From Lautropia sp. (lineage in GTDB: Bacteria > Pseudomonadota > Gammaproteobacteria > Burkholderiales > Burkholderiaceae_E): a stretch of 42,511 bases of DNA. Positions within the stretch are counted from its first letter, which is position 1; each line of letters begins with the position of its first letter. This document shows positions 1 through 9,691 of this stretch, one piece after another. The position numbers were made by a program, and so were the translations under genes. The stretch lies in assembly GCA_030528325.1 (NCBI GenBank), contig JAUMZD010000026.1, forward strand, positions 1 to 42,511, in the 5' to 3' direction. Under the pieces are notes generated by a model. That model saw only the letters and a program-made list of their open reading frames with translations. It did not search any database and was not told the origin of the DNA.

Positions 1-8
1 GGCAGGAA

Positions 9-443
9 ATGAGCGGCAGCAACAGCATCGCCGGGCTGACGGTAATGGTGATCGACGACAGCAACACGATTCGTCGCAGTGCAGAGATTTTCTTGAAACA
101 GGCGGGTTGTGTCGTCGTGCTGGCGGAAAACGGCTTCGATGCGCTGGCCAAGCTGTCGGATCATGGCCCCGATATCGTTTTCTGTGATGTGCTGATGCCC
201 CGTCTGGATGGCTATCAGACCTGTGCCCTGATCAAGAAAAGCCAGCGCTTCAGGAGCACGCCGGTCGTCATGCTCTCGAGCAAGGACGGACTGTTCGACC
301 GTGCTCGCGGCCGCCTGGTCGGGTCGGAGGACTATCTGACCAAACCGTTCACCAAGGACAGCCTGCTGAAGAGCGTGGAAACCCACAGTCGCCGCCAGGC
401 CGGTGAGCCCGAAGGGCTGGCCACTGTCGATATGGCCGGTTGA
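9..443 (+). CDS. pilG: PilG, CheY-like response regulator of the Pil-Chp system
   Basis: Stand-alone receiver domain of 144 aa. The acidic pair is in VIDDS (about residues 14-18), the phospho-acceptor is D60 in FCDVLMPRLDG and the conserved lysine is K112 in LTKPF. In the family, PilG is phosphorylated by ChpA and acts with the pilus extension machinery in twitching motility. Identification as PilG rather than a generic CheY rests on order: it is followed 22 bp later by a second receiver (PilH), then a CheW-like gene, a PilJ-like receptor and a giant ChpA kinase, the standard Pil-Chp order. The ATG is preceded by GGCAGGAAA at the window edge, so the ribosome site may be only partly visible. 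The 20-odd residues after the receiver fold are variable tail. Confidence 0.93.
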   Translation: MSGSNSIAGLTVMVIDDSNTIRRSAEIFLKQAGCVVVLAENGFDALAKLSDHGPDIVFCDVLMPRLDGYQTCALIKKSQRFRSTPVVMLSSKDGLFDRARGRLVGSEDYLTKPFTKDSLLKSVETHSRRQAGEPEGLATVDMAG

Positions 444-465
444 GGCGTCAGACGAGGATTGATCC

Positions 466-849
466 ATGAATGCTCAGAATTTGCGCAAGATCCTGATCGT
501 CGACGATTCCGCCACCGAGCGTTTTTTCATGAGTTCGCTGCTGACGAAGCAGGGCTATGAGGTGATCACGGCAGAGAATGGTGATGAAGCACTGGAGAAG
601 GTCCAGGCCGAGAAGCCTTCCATCGTGATCATGGATGTGGTGATGCCGGGCAAGAGCGGCTTTCAGGCAACCCGTGCCATTGCGCGCGACCCGTCCATGA
701 AGGATGTTCACGTCATCCTGTGCACCAGCAAGAATACCGAGACGGACCGGATCTGGGGCCTGCGTCAGGGCGCGAAGGATTATCTGGTCAAGCCGGTCGA
801 TCCCGAAACGCTGCTGGCCAAGATTTCCAGTCTGGCCCAGGAGCAGTGA
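466..849 (+). CDS. pilH: PilH, second CheY-like response regulator of the Pil-Chp system
   Basis: Receiver domain of 127 aa with the acidic pair in IVDDS (residues 11-15), phospho-acceptor D57 in VIMDVVMPGKSG and lysine K109 in LVKP. In the Pil-Chp family, PilH opposes PilG and is linked to pilus retraction or acts as a phosphate sink. The ATG has a GAGGA site about 8 nt upstream. It sits between pilG and pilI, one base before the pilI start, which implies one operon. The family cannot be separated from other CheY-like proteins on its own sequence; the assignment depends on neighbours. Confidence 0.93.
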   Translation: MNAQNLRKILIVDDSATERFFMSSLLTKQGYEVITAENGDEALEKVQAEKPSIVIMDVVMPGKSGFQATRAIARDPSMKDVHVILCTSKNTETDRIWGLRQGAKDYLVKPVDPETLLAKISSLAQEQ

Positions 850-850
850 C

Positions 851-1369
851 ATGGGTGAAACGGAAGTCCTGAACCGGGACGTGAAACAGCAGGGGGCCGG
901 TGCACAGGCAAATGCGCCATCTTCGGCCAGCGCTTCCCATCTTGCACTGGTCATCGGCGAGGACCGTTATCTGGTCGATCTGGCCGAGGCAGGGGAAATC
1001 GTGCCGATGCCGCCTGCCATTCTGCCGGTACCGCTGACCCATGAATGGTTCATGGGGGTCGTGAACGTCCGTGGCACCCTGTTCACGGTGGTGGATTTTT
1101 CCCGGTTCATGGGGGGGCGCAGCACCCCGCTGTCCAAGGAGTCCCGTCTGGTGACGATTTCTCCATCGCTGCAATTCAATACCACGCTGCTGGTCTCGCG
1201 CATGGCTGGTCTGAGAAGCATCGCCACGATGACCCCAGTAACTGATTCGTTGGCTGATGATAAGCCCTGGATGGGACAGCAGTTCAAGGATGCCGAAGGG
1301 CAGACCTGGCGACACCTGAGCCTGTCGAAACTGGTGTCTTCGTCGGCGTTCCTGATGGTTGGCCGTTGA
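851..1369 (+). CDS. pilI: PilI, CheW-like adaptor of the Pil-Chp system
   Basis: A 172-aa CheW-domain protein. The CheW fold is visible from [14 protein letters not shown] through [19 protein letters not shown] (about residues 34-95), the segment that docks to the kinase and receptor. Family role: couples the PilJ receptor to the ChpA kinase. The reading frame stays open upstream to 704, but the ATG at 851, one base after the pilH stop, keeps the start inside the operon, and the upstream extension is only antisense-quality sequence overlapping pilH. The first 30 residues are Ala/Gln-rich and poorly conserved. It is followed 14 bp later by pilJ. Confidence 0.92.
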   Translation: MGETEVLNRDVKQQGAGAQANAPSSASASHLALVIGEDRYLVDLAEAGEIVPMPPAILPVPLTHEWFMGVVNVRGTLFTVVDFSRFMGGRSTPLSKESRLVTISPSLQFNTTLLVSRMAGLRSIATMTPVTDSLADDKPWMGQQFKDAEGQTWRHLSLSKLVSSSAFLMVGR

Positions 1370-1383
1370 GGGCGGGAGGGGTC

Positions 1384-3579
1384 ATGTCGGTAGTTGCATC
1401 ATTGCATGGGGTAGGGAATTCCGGTGTGCCGGGGTATGCCGGCGCGGTTCAGGCAAAAAAACCTGAAGCCGGCCCGTCAGGCGCATCTCCCGAGTCGTCT
1501 CGTGCCAGAGTCCGGCCGACCCCGTTGCTGGGCAGGCTCAGCCTGAAGGTTCAGTCCATCATCCTGCTGGGCGCTCTGGCCGTGACAGCAGGGGTGGCCG
1601 TGGCGCTCAGCGTCTACGAGCGTCAGGCGGATCGCACGCTCGCGCAGCAGAATGAAGTGGTCGGCGACATGCTGATGCATTCGCAGCGCCTGGCCAAGGC
1701 CGGTATCCTGGCCGTCGAAGGCAGTGAGCAGGCCTACGGTCAGCTGATGACCAGCCAGGCCTATCTGTCGGATGCACTCGGTGCACTGAAGACGGGCGGC
1801 AGCGTTGGGCGGCTTCAGACCCAGCCATTGCCCGAGAGCATGTCGGCCGAGCTGTCCCGTTTCGAGAACGTCTGGGACGTCGTTTCGCCCTCGGTCAACG
1901 CGGTCATCGAACAGCAGGCCGTGCTGACCCGCTTTGCGAGGCTCGTGAACCAGATCGCTGCCATCGAAAGGAATCTGTCGCAGGTACAGGGCAAGGTGCT
2001 GGGCTCGATGCGGGAAAACTCGCAGAGCGTTCATGACATGCTGCTGCTGTCCCGGCTGAACAACCAGTTTCGCACGATCGTGGGAGAGATCATGCGGCTG
2101 CGTGACAGCAGCGACTTCAACAGTCGTGATGCGATCGTGCTGGCCAATGCGATCGAGGCGCTGGCTGTCTGGCGCGATGCTGCGCTCAATGGTGATGCCT
2201 CACGTGGGGCGGCCCCCTTGCGTCACGCCGAGGCCCGTGAGGTGCTGCGCCGGAACAATGACATGACCAACGAGTTCATCCGGCTGGCGCTGGAGGCGCA
2301 GCAGGCCGTGCCGGCGATGGAGCGTGCCCGAATGGCAGGGCTGGCCGTGTTCAACAAGAGTGATGAGCTGACGACCCTGGCCCACGAGATCCGCTCGCGC
2401 ATCATCGACAACCGTTCGCGCCAGTCATCGGTGCAGTGGATGATTCTGGGGTTCGCATCGGCTGCGGTGCTGTCGCTGCTGCTGCTCTGCAAGGCCTACT
2501 ACGATGATTCCAAGCTGCAGGCCGACCGTTCGATCGACAAGCGTCTGGAAGCAGAGCGCCTCGAGCAGGAAGCCAACCGGATCAACGACCAGAACCAGGC
2601 GGCCATCCTTCGCCTGATGAACGAGTTGCAGAATGTGGCCGATGGCGACCTGACGGTGCAGGCCACGGTGTCCGACGACATCACGGGAGCCATCGCCGAT
2701 TCGATCAACTACACGGTCGAGGAGCTGCGCAGCCTGGTGGGCCGGATCAACCGGACGGCCGAGGCCGTGGCGGAAGCTTCCGACAGCGCCCAGGTCACGG
2801 CCTCGCATCTGCAGGCCGTCAGCGAGCAGCAGTCCCGCGAAATCCGTGAGACGGGTGAGGCGGTACTGAACATGGCGGCGCAGATCGGCCAGGTGTCGGC
2901 CACTGCGTCGGAGTCGGCCGAAGTGGCACGGCAGTCGCTGTCGGCGGCGAGCCGAGGTCGTGATGCGGTACAGAATGCCATTGCCGGCATGGGCGGCATC
3001 CGTGAGCAGATCCAGGATACGGCCAAGCGGATCAAGCGGCTGGGTGAGTCCAGCCAGGAAATCGGCGAGATCGTGGAGCTGATCTCGAACATCACCGAGC
3101 AGACGAACGTGCTGGCGCTCAACGCGGCGATTCAGGCGGCGTCTGCGGGCGAGGCCGGTCGAGGCTTCACGGTGGTGGCCGAGGAAGTGCAGCGACTGGC
3201 CGAGCGCTCGGCCGAGGCCACGCGGCAGATTTCGGCGCTGGTCAAGGCGATCCAGACGGACACGCACGATGCGGTGGCCGCCATGGAGCGCAGCACCCAG
3301 GGCGTGGTTCGGGGCGCCAAGCTGTCGGATGAGGCGGGCATGGCCCTGATCGGCATCGGCCAGGTGTCGCAGGAGCTGGCCGACCTGATCATGCGGATTT
3401 CGAAAACCACGGAAAGCCAGGCGGCGTCCGCCTCGTCGGTCGCCCAGAGCATCCAGCGCATCCTGCTGGTGAACAGTCAGACCAATGAGGGTACCCAGCA
3501 GACGGCGGGTTCCATTCTTCAGCTGGCTGAACTGGCGCGGGAACTGAAGAACTCGGTGGCGCGATTCCGGGTGAACTGA
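1384..3579 (+). CDS. pilJ: PilJ, methyl-accepting chemotaxis protein of type IV pilus signalling
   Basis: A 731-aa transmembrane receptor. A Pro/Ser-rich cytoplasmic N-terminus precedes TM1 (about residues 58-78, [17 protein letters not shown]). A periplasmic sensor of roughly 270 residues follows, then TM2 ([17 protein letters not shown], near 355-372), a HAMP segment and the long cytoplasmic signalling coiled coil. The hairpin tip is in [17 protein letters not shown] followed by [15 protein letters not shown], which docks CheW-type adaptors and the kinase. In the family PilJ senses pilus or surface contact and controls ChpA. The ATG at 1384 has GGGAGGGG just upstream; the frame could also open at a TTG at 1366, which is less likely. 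The gene lies 14 bp after pilI. Confidence 0.93.
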   Translation: MSVVASLHGVGNSGVPGYAGAVQAKKPEAGPSGASPESSRARVRPTPLLGRLSLKVQSIILLGALAVTAGVAVALSVYERQADRTLAQQNEVVGDMLMHSQRLAKAGILAVEGSEQAYGQLMTSQAYLSDALGALKTGGSVGRLQTQPLPESMSAELSRFENVWDVVSPSVNAVIEQQAVLTRFARLVNQIAAIERNLSQVQGKVLGSMRENSQSVHDMLLLSRLNNQFRTIVGEIMRLRDSSDFNSRDAIVLANAIEALAVWRDAALNGDASRGAAPLRHAEAREVLRRNNDMTNEFIRLALEAQQAVPAMERARMAGLAVFNKSDELTTLAHEIRSRIIDNRSRQSSVQWMILGFASAAVLSLLLLCKAYYDDSKLQADRSIDKRLEAERLEQEANRINDQNQAAILRLMNELQNVADGDLTVQATVSDDITGAIADSINYTVEELRSLVGRINRTAEAVAEASDSAQVTASHLQAVSEQQSREIRETGEAVLNMAAQIGQVSATASESAEVARQSLSAASRGRDAVQNAIAGMGGIREQIQDTAKRIKRLGESSQEIGEIVELISNITEQTNVLALNAAIQAASAGEAGRGFTVVAEEVQRLAERSAEATRQISALVKAIQTDTHDAVAAMERSTQGVVRGAKLSDEAGMALIGIGQVSQELADLIMRISKTTESQAASASSVAQSIQRILLVNSQTNEGTQQTAGSILQLAELARELKNSVARFRVN

Positions 3580-3600
3580 AAGGACTGAAAGGATCGTTCT

Positions 3601-3626
3601 GCCCCGATCAGTCTGTGAGGCGGGGC
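3601..3626. other. short GC-rich inverted repeat between pilJ and chpA
   Basis: GCCCCG (3601-3606) pairs with CGGGGC (3621-3626) around a 14-nt loop in the 76-bp gap between pilJ and chpA. No T-run follows, so a full terminator is unlikely. It could moderate transcription or RNA stability between the receptor and the very long kinase gene. The 6-bp stem makes this weak evidence. Confidence 0.25.
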
Positions 3627-3655
3627 TGTCTCGATACGAACTAAGAGGCTGACAG

Positions 3656-6600
3656 GTGGAAAACGGCAATAGTGTGGACTTGATGACACTGTCCTGGACG
3701 GTACCGGAAATCCGGGAATCCCTGCATCAGGTATCCGAAGCGCTGGACGAACAATTGGCGGCATCCGGTGGTGGCATGGAGGCCATCAAGCGGGCGCGTC
3801 TGAATCTGCATCAGACCCACGGCGCCCTGCAGGTGGCCGGCGTGCCCGGAGTGGACGTGCTGACCGATGAGGCCGAGCGGGTTCTGGAAGCCTTTGAAAC
3901 GGGCAGCCTCGAACTGCAGGATGCTGCTGTCGAGACGCTGAAGCGCGTGATGCGCGCGACGGTCGAATACCTGGAGGACTTGCAGCAGAGCGGTACGCTG
4001 GTGCCTGCACTGGTGCTGTTTCCGTATTACCGGGATCTGGTGCAGCTTCGCAAGGAGACGCCGCCCGATCCGACGGTGCTGTTCGAGATCGACCTCGATC
4101 GTGCCCTGCCTGCTGCGGTGCGTGACAATGTGTCCCAGAGCCCGGATCGTGAAGAGCGTGCCCGTTCCGCCTGTCGCGGCTTCGAGCGGGCACTGCCGGC
4201 CCTGATCCGTGGCGAGAACACGGCACCGGCCATCGAGGCCCTGCATGAGTCGATGAGCCGTCTGGTTCGCACGCAGCCCCATGAGGATGCCCGACTGTTC
4301 TACTGGCTGTCCCTGGCTTTCCTCGATGCGATGAAGCAGGGGGCGCTGCCGGTGGATCTGGCCAGCCGGCGGGCCGTCGGTCGTATCAACATCATGAACC
4401 GGCACCTGTTCTCGACGCATACGCAGGTTCCCGGACAGTTCATCAAGGAACTGCTGCTGCTGCTGGCGCGCGCCTCCTCGGGGTCTGCGATGGTCGAGGA
4501 CGTTCGCCGGCATTTCAATCTGACGGCGCTCGTCCCTGCGGATTATGAGCGTCCGCGCTATGGACTGGCTGATCCCGAGACGCTGAAGGTGGCGCGTGAA
4601 GCGCTGGTGCAGGTGCGTCGCTCGTGGGAGAAGATCGCTGGCGGGGGCTCGCAGGAAGAGCCGATGTTCGCCCAGACGGTGGCGCTTCTGAATCGTGCGC
4701 TGGGCAGCACCCACTACAAGGGACTGAGCATGCTCGGCAAGACGCTGGCGACCATGCCGGCGGCACTGGCCGAGCAGCCGGCGCATGTGGGCGAGCTTCT
4801 GGCGATCGAAGTGGCGACGGCCGTACTCTTCATGGAAGAGGCACTTTCCGGCGCCTTGCGTTCGGATCCCTCGATCGATGAGCGAAGCGAAGAACTGGCT
4901 GCCCGCATCAACCGCCTGCTGAGCAAGCCCGACAGTTTCGACCCGACACCGCTGCCCTGGCTGGTGGCGCTGTCGATGAAGGCCACCGACCGGGTCACCC
5001 AGAGCGCGTTCGTCACGGAGCTGAAGCACAACCTGCTCGGATGCGAGCAGGCGCTGGATGATTATTTCCGGGACGCGACCGCCGTGGCCCGTCTGGAGGT
5101 GGTCGGGCCGCTGCTGGCCGAAACCACGGCCGTGCTGAAGGTTCTGGAATATCAGGAGGCGGTCAAGGCCAGCGAAGCGGTGGCGAAGGAAGTGTCGGCA
5201 CTGCTGAACGCGCAGGTGGAGCTGGATGAGGCGCGCCGTGAGCGTCTGGCCAACGGTCTCAGCTCGCTGGGCTTCTTCGTCGAATCCCTGCTGCAGTCCA
5301 GTGACCGGGCCTGGCGTTTCCGCTTCGATGAAAGCCGCGGCGTGCTGTATGAAGATCCGAGCATGCCGGCGCCGGTGATGGATGCGGCGGAGGATCTGGC
5401 ACCTGTCGATACCCATGTGGTTGACCCGCTTTCGGCTTCTGCCGTCGTGCAGCAGGCCGCAGAGGAGGTTGTGACGCAGGAAACGGTGGCCGTGGCGCAG
5501 CCCGAAGTGGCACCCCCGCCGGCTTCGCAGCCGGCAGCAGCTGACGCGGCCGAGGAGGCCATCGAGGACGAGCCCCTTTCGCCGGACGAGGCCGAACTGC
5601 ATGAAATCTTCATGATGGAAGCTCAGGAAGTGCTGGAGGCCATCCATGAGAATCTGCAGGTGGTGCGTCGTGCCCCGGATGACCGTGAGGCGATGACGAC
5701 GATCCGCCGTGCGTTCCACACCCTGAAAGGCTCCAGCCGCATGGTGGGCCTGGAAGCCTTTGGCGAGGCAGCCTGGTCGTTCGAGCAGATGCTGAATCAC
5801 TGGCTGGCCGAAGATGTGGACGGCACGAAGCCGCTCTTCGACCTGATCGGCGACGGTGCCGCCTTCTTCGGTGAGTGGTGCCGGCAAATGCAGACCCGTC
5901 CCCGGGTCGTGCTGGATGCCTCGGCGCTGGCTGCCCGTTGCAGCGCGTTCCCGGACGTGCCGGATGCGGCCGCTGCCGCGTCTGCCGCATCATCGCCTGC
6001 CGCAGGCGGCGTCGAGTCTGCGACGGTGGCAGCCGGGCTGGTGGCCGGTGATGATGCCGCGGGCGACGGCGAGGCGTTTGCGGGCCTGACGATGGACTGG
6101 GGCGCCGAGGAAGCGCCTGCCGACAATCTGGCGTCCGGGGCCGATTGGGGTGGGCTGTTTGGTGAGAACACGCTGATCGTGCGTGAGGAGTCGGAGCTGG
6201 GGGCCGATGAGCTGGCTTCGCTCGGCATCCCGGCAGCTGAGCTTCCTGCCCCGCGCTTCGATGATGAGCTCGTGGCCGACATGTCGTTGTCGCTGGAAGC
6301 AGGCACGCTGTCGACGGACTGGGCCGAGCACCGTGATCCTGTCACGTTGCCGTTGCCTTCGGCTGACGGGAGCTTCTCTGGCATCTCGGTGGATGATGCC
6401 TTCGTGATGCCGGCCGATGACGGACTGGGTGAAGAGATTCCGCTGCTGGATATCTCGATGAGCGTGCCGCCGATGGCAGAGCCGGCTGTCGCGGACATGC
6501 CGTCTGGTGATTTCACGGCATTGTCTGCCGCCGAGTCGCAGCAGGAGTCAGCCGGGGACGAGATGGCCAGCCTTCAGGCAGACACCGATGCCGTGATGGC

Positions 6601-9600
6601 CGAATGGCTGGGCGAGTCCGGCATACAGGCGCCGGAGGCCGAAGAGGCAGCGCTTCTGCCGGTCGCTGCCACCGAGGCATCTGCCCCTTCACGGGCCGAA
6701 GCGCCGGCACCCGTTGAGCAGCCTGTCGTGGAGGCTGCCGGCGTGTCGGCACCGCCGGAGGTCGATGAGTCGCAGATCCGCATTGGTGACCGTCTGGTCG
6801 ATGCCGAGCTGTTCGAGGTCTTCAACTCGGAGGCCGTGCAGGTTCGCATGCGGATGAACGACGACTGGCACGCCTGGCATGCTTCCGAAGCCTTGCGGGC
6901 ACCCGAGTCGCTGGTGCGTGCGCTGCACACGCTGGTGGGGACGACCCGGCACGTGGGCCTGCTTCAGGTACGAACCATCGCCGAATCACTGGAAAAGATC
7001 CTGCTGAAGCAGCGCGAGAGCGCATGCCCGTTGCCGGAGTCGATGAAGGCGAGCATCCAGTCTGCGCTGGGTGTGGTCGACCGGATGCTGGCCGAGTTTG
7101 CCTCACGTACCGAGCCGGAGGCTGATCCGGTCACGGCCACGCGCATGGCCTCGCTGCTGGTGGATTGGGATCAGCAGATCAAGGGCACCTGCGACTGCGA
7201 GGACGGGGCGGAGGCCGCGCCGGCCTCCCGCGAGATGCGGGGTGAGGCGCTGCTGAAGAAGGCCGCCGAGGTGCTGGGCGCTGCCAAGCGCGAAACCGAG
7301 GAAAAAGTCGATCCGCTGGCTGGCCTGGTCGATGAGATCGACGCCGATCTGGGGCCGGTCTTTTTCGAGGAAGCCGAGGAGCTGATGCCGCAGGTGGATT
7401 CGAACCTGCGTGAATGGAGCGAGAGGCCGGCCGACGGCTCCCTGCCGGCCGCGCTGATGCGCCTCTTCCATACGATCAAGGGTAGTGCGCGGATGGCGGG
7501 TGCCATGCGCTTCGGCCAGATGATCCACGAGCTGGAAACGCAGGTCGAGGATGCGCTGGCACAACCGGCGGTGGCCGAGTCCGTCATCGAGACGGTGCTG
7601 GCCGGCTACGATCAGGCGGTGGCTGCCTACGAGATCATGCTGAATCCGGAGCTGGCTGCGCAGCAACCGGTGCCTGATACCGGCTCGAGGGGCAGCGCTG
7701 CTGCAACGGTTGAGGCCCGTGAGGCTGCTCAACCGTGTCCGGCGGCTGCGCCGGTGCCGGTGGCCCAGCCTGCCGCGACACATGCCAAAGCTGAGAATCA
7801 CGGCGCCAGCACCGTGCCCGATGCCGTCGTGCCCGGTGCGGCATCGAACCCGGCTGCGTCGACGCAGCATGTCATCCGTGTCCGTGCCGATCTGCTCGAC
7901 CGGATGGTGGCCGAAGCGGGTGAGGTGGCCATTGCCCGTGCCCGTCTGGACAGCGAGATGAGCCTGATCCGTCAGGCCATCAACGAGCTGACGGAAAACG
8001 TCAACCGTCTTCGCCTGCAACTGCGCGAGATCGAGATCCAGGCGGACAACCAGATCCAGGCGAAGATTGCCCACTCGAACGAGACGGAAACCGATTTCGA
8101 CCCCTTGGAGTTCGATCGCTACACGCGCTTCCAGGAGGTGACGCGGATGCTGGCCGAGTCGGTGAACGACGTCTCGACGGTGCAGCAGAATGCGCTGCGC
8201 GCCGTGGATGCGGCCATGCAGGATCTGGCGCGTCAGGGGCAGGTGAGCCGCAGTCTGCAGCAGAGCCTGATGCGGGTGCGGATGGTTCAGTTCTCGACCA
8301 TCAACGACCGCCTGTATCGGGTCGTGCGTCAGGCCGGCAAGGATACGGACAAGCGCGTGACGCTGGAGATCAAGGGCGGTCAGGCCGAAATCGACCGGAA
8401 CGTGCTGGACCGAATGGCGGGCCCCATCGAGCACATCCTGCGAAATTCGGTGGCTCACGGCATCGAGGATCGCGTCAGGCGGGCCGAGGTGGGCAAATCG
8501 GAAGTGGGCGAAGTGACGGTGGAGGTGAGCCAGGATGGCAATGAGGTCATCATGCGATTCCTCGACGATGGTCAGGGGCTGGATTACGCCAAGATCGAGG
8601 CCAAGGCGCGGGAGCGCGGGCTGATCGCCCCGGATCATGTGCCGAGCGAGCGTGAGCTGGCCCAGCTGATCTTCGCCCCCGGTTTCTCGACGGCCAAGCA
8701 GGTGAGCGCGCTGGCCGGCCGCGGCGTGGGCATGGACGTGGTGCGTGCCGAAGTGGCGGGTCTGGGTGGGCGTATCGACCTGGATTCCACGCCGGGCAAG
8801 GGCAGCTGCGTGACGGTTCACCTGCCCGTGTCGCTGGCGGTGACGCAGGTCGTGCTGCTGGAAATCGAGGGTGGCAAGTTTGCGGTTCAGAGCGCGCTGG
8901 TCGAGCAGATCATGCAGGTTCGCCCGGAGGCGCTGGCCGATGCCTATCAGGCGCAGCGTATCGACATCGGTGGGGAGAAGGTGCCGTTCTACTTCCTCGG
9001 CAGCCTGCTTGAGATGTCGGGCTCACGCCCTGCTGCCCAGCGCATGGTGCCAGTGGTGCTGCTGCGCGCCGGTGCCACGCGGATCGCCCTGCATGTGGAC
9101 AGCGTGACGCCGAACCAGGAAGTCGTGATCAAGCATATCGGCCCGCAGCTGGCCCGTCTGGCCGGCGTGGCCGGTGCCACGGTGCTGGGCAATGGTGACA
9201 TCGTGCTGATCCTGAACCCGGTTCAGCTGGCGATGGCGCGGGTGGCCAATCAGGGCGTGAAGGAGAGCACGGCCACCTTCAATGCCAGCGAGCTGCAGAC
9301 GGCCGCCACGGTGATGGTGGTGGACGACTCGGTCACGGTTCGCAAGGTGACGCAGCGACTTCTGGTGCGCGAAGGCTACAACGTGCTGCTGGCCAAGGAC
9401 GGGGTGGATGCCCTGCGCCAGATGCAGGAGTGCGTGCCGGATGTGATGCTGGTCGATATCGAGATGCCGCGGATGGATGGTTTCGATCTGACGAAGAACA
9501 TCCGGGCCAGCGCCGAGTTCGGGCACGTGCCGATCATCATGATCACCTCCCGCACGGCCGACAAGCACCGCAACCACGCACTGTCGCTCGGCGTGGATGT

Positions 9601-9691
9601 GTTCCTGGGCAAGCCCTTCGCCGAGGACGAGCTGCTGCGGCAGGTCGGGAGCTTTGCGGCGCAGCGGGCGGGGAGTGCGATGGCTTCCTGA
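3656..9691 (+). CDS. chpA: ChpA/PilL, hybrid chemotaxis histidine kinase of the Pil-Chp system
   Basis: A 2011-aa CheA-type hybrid kinase. Residues 1 to about 570 form a helical N-terminal region resembling the FimL/ChpA N-terminus. Three histidine phosphotransfer sites are readable: H688 in FHTLKGSSRM, H1091 in LHTLVGTTRH and H1272 in FHTIKGSARM. They are separated by long acidic Ala/Glu-rich linkers (about 590-640 and 760-1010). A CheA dimerisation helix starts near 1405. The kinase core has the N-box near 1595 (HILRNSVAHGIED) and the glycine box GRGVGMDVV near 1690. A CheW-like domain follows (about 1725-1865), then a C-terminal receiver with phospho-acceptor D1934. The start is GTG, with AGAGG 8 nt upstream. 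Family role: phosphorylates PilG and PilH. The Pseudomonas homologue is longer and has more Hpt-type modules. Confidence 0.93.
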   Translation: MENGNSVDLMTLSWTVPEIRESLHQVSEALDEQLAASGGGMEAIKRARLNLHQTHGALQVAGVPGVDVLTDEAERVLEAFETGSLELQDAAVETLKRVMRATVEYLEDLQQSGTLVPALVLFPYYRDLVQLRKETPPDPTVLFEIDLDRALPAAVRDNVSQSPDREERARSACRGFERALPALIRGENTAPAIEALHESMSRLVRTQPHEDARLFYWLSLAFLDAMKQGALPVDLASRRAVGRINIMNRHLFSTHTQVPGQFIKELLLLLARASSGSAMVEDVRRHFNLTALVPADYERPRYGLADPETLKVAREALVQVRRSWEKIAGGGSQEEPMFAQTVALLNRALGSTHYKGLSMLGKTLATMPAALAEQPAHVGELLAIEVATAVLFMEEALSGALRSDPSIDERSEELAARINRLLSKPDSFDPTPLPWLVALSMKATDRVTQSAFVTELKHNLLGCEQALDDYFRDATAVARLEVVGPLLAETTAVLKVLEYQEAVKASEAVAKEVSALLNAQVELDEARRERLANGLSSLGFFVESLLQSSDRAWRFRFDESRGVLYEDPSMPAPVMDAAEDLAPVDTHVVDPLSASAVVQQAAEEVVTQETVAVAQPEVAPPPASQPAAADAAEEAIEDEPLSPDEAELHEIFMMEAQEVLEAIHENLQVVRRAPDDREAMTTIRRAFHTLKGSSRMVGLEAFGEAAWSFEQMLNHWLAEDVDGTKPLFDLIGDGAAFFGEWCRQMQTRPRVVLDASALAARCSAFPDVPDAAAAASAASSPAAGGVESATVAAGLVAGDDAAGDGEAFAGLTMDWGAEEAPADNLASGADWGGLFGENTLIVREESELGADELASLGIPAAELPAPRFDDELVADMSLSLEAGTLSTDWAEHRDPVTLPLPSADGSFSGISVDDAFVMPADDGLGEEIPLLDISMSVPPMAEPAVADMPSGDFTALSAAESQQESAGDEMASLQADTDAVMAEWLGESGIQAPEAEEAALLPVAATEASAPSRAEAPAPVEQPVVEAAGVSAPPEVDESQIRIGDRLVDAELFEVFNSEAVQVRMRMNDDWHAWHASEALRAPESLVRALHTLVGTTRHVGLLQVRTIAESLEKILLKQRESACPLPESMKASIQSALGVVDRMLAEFASRTEPEADPVTATRMASLLVDWDQQIKGTCDCEDGAEAAPASREMRGEALLKKAAEVLGAAKRETEEKVDPLAGLVDEIDADLGPVFFEEAEELMPQVDSNLREWSERPADGSLPAALMRLFHTIKGSARMAGAMRFGQMIHELETQVEDALAQPAVAESVIETVLAGYDQAVAAYEIMLNPELAAQQPVPDTGSRGSAAATVEAREAAQPCPAAAPVPVAQPAATHAKAENHGASTVPDAVVPGAASNPAASTQHVIRVRADLLDRMVAEAGEVAIARARLDSEMSLIRQAINELTENVNRLRLQLREIEIQADNQIQAKIAHSNETETDFDPLEFDRYTRFQEVTRMLAESVNDVSTVQQNALRAVDAAMQDLARQGQVSRSLQQSLMRVRMVQFSTINDRLYRVVRQAGKDTDKRVTLEIKGGQAEIDRNVLDRMAGPIEHILRNSVAHGIEDRVRRAEVGKSEVGEVTVEVSQDGNEVIMRFLDDGQGLDYAKIEAKARERGLIAPDHVPSERELAQLIFAPGFSTAKQVSALAGRGVGMDVVRAEVAGLGGRIDLDSTPGKGSCVTVHLPVSLAVTQVVLLEIEGGKFAVQSALVEQIMQVRPEALADAYQAQRIDIGGEKVPFYFLGSLLEMSGSRPAAQRMVPVVLLRAGATRIALHVDSVTPNQEVVIKHIGPQLARLAGVAGATVLGNGDIVLILNPVQLAMARVANQGVKESTATFNASELQTAATVMVVDDSVTVRKVTQRLLVREGYNVLLAKDGVDALRQMQECVPDVMLVDIEMPRMDGFDLTKNIRASAEFGHVPIIMITSRTADKHRNHALSLGVDVFLGKPFAEDELLRQVGSFAAQRAGSAMAS

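Noticed and set aside
448..954. Long minus-strand frames opposite pilH, pilJ, chpA, pyrB and others (for example 2425-3669, 3641-5887, 7103-8821)
   Set aside because: They are His/Arg/Leu-rich antisense shadows typical of GC-rich coding DNA, with no family motifs, opposite strongly recognisable genes.
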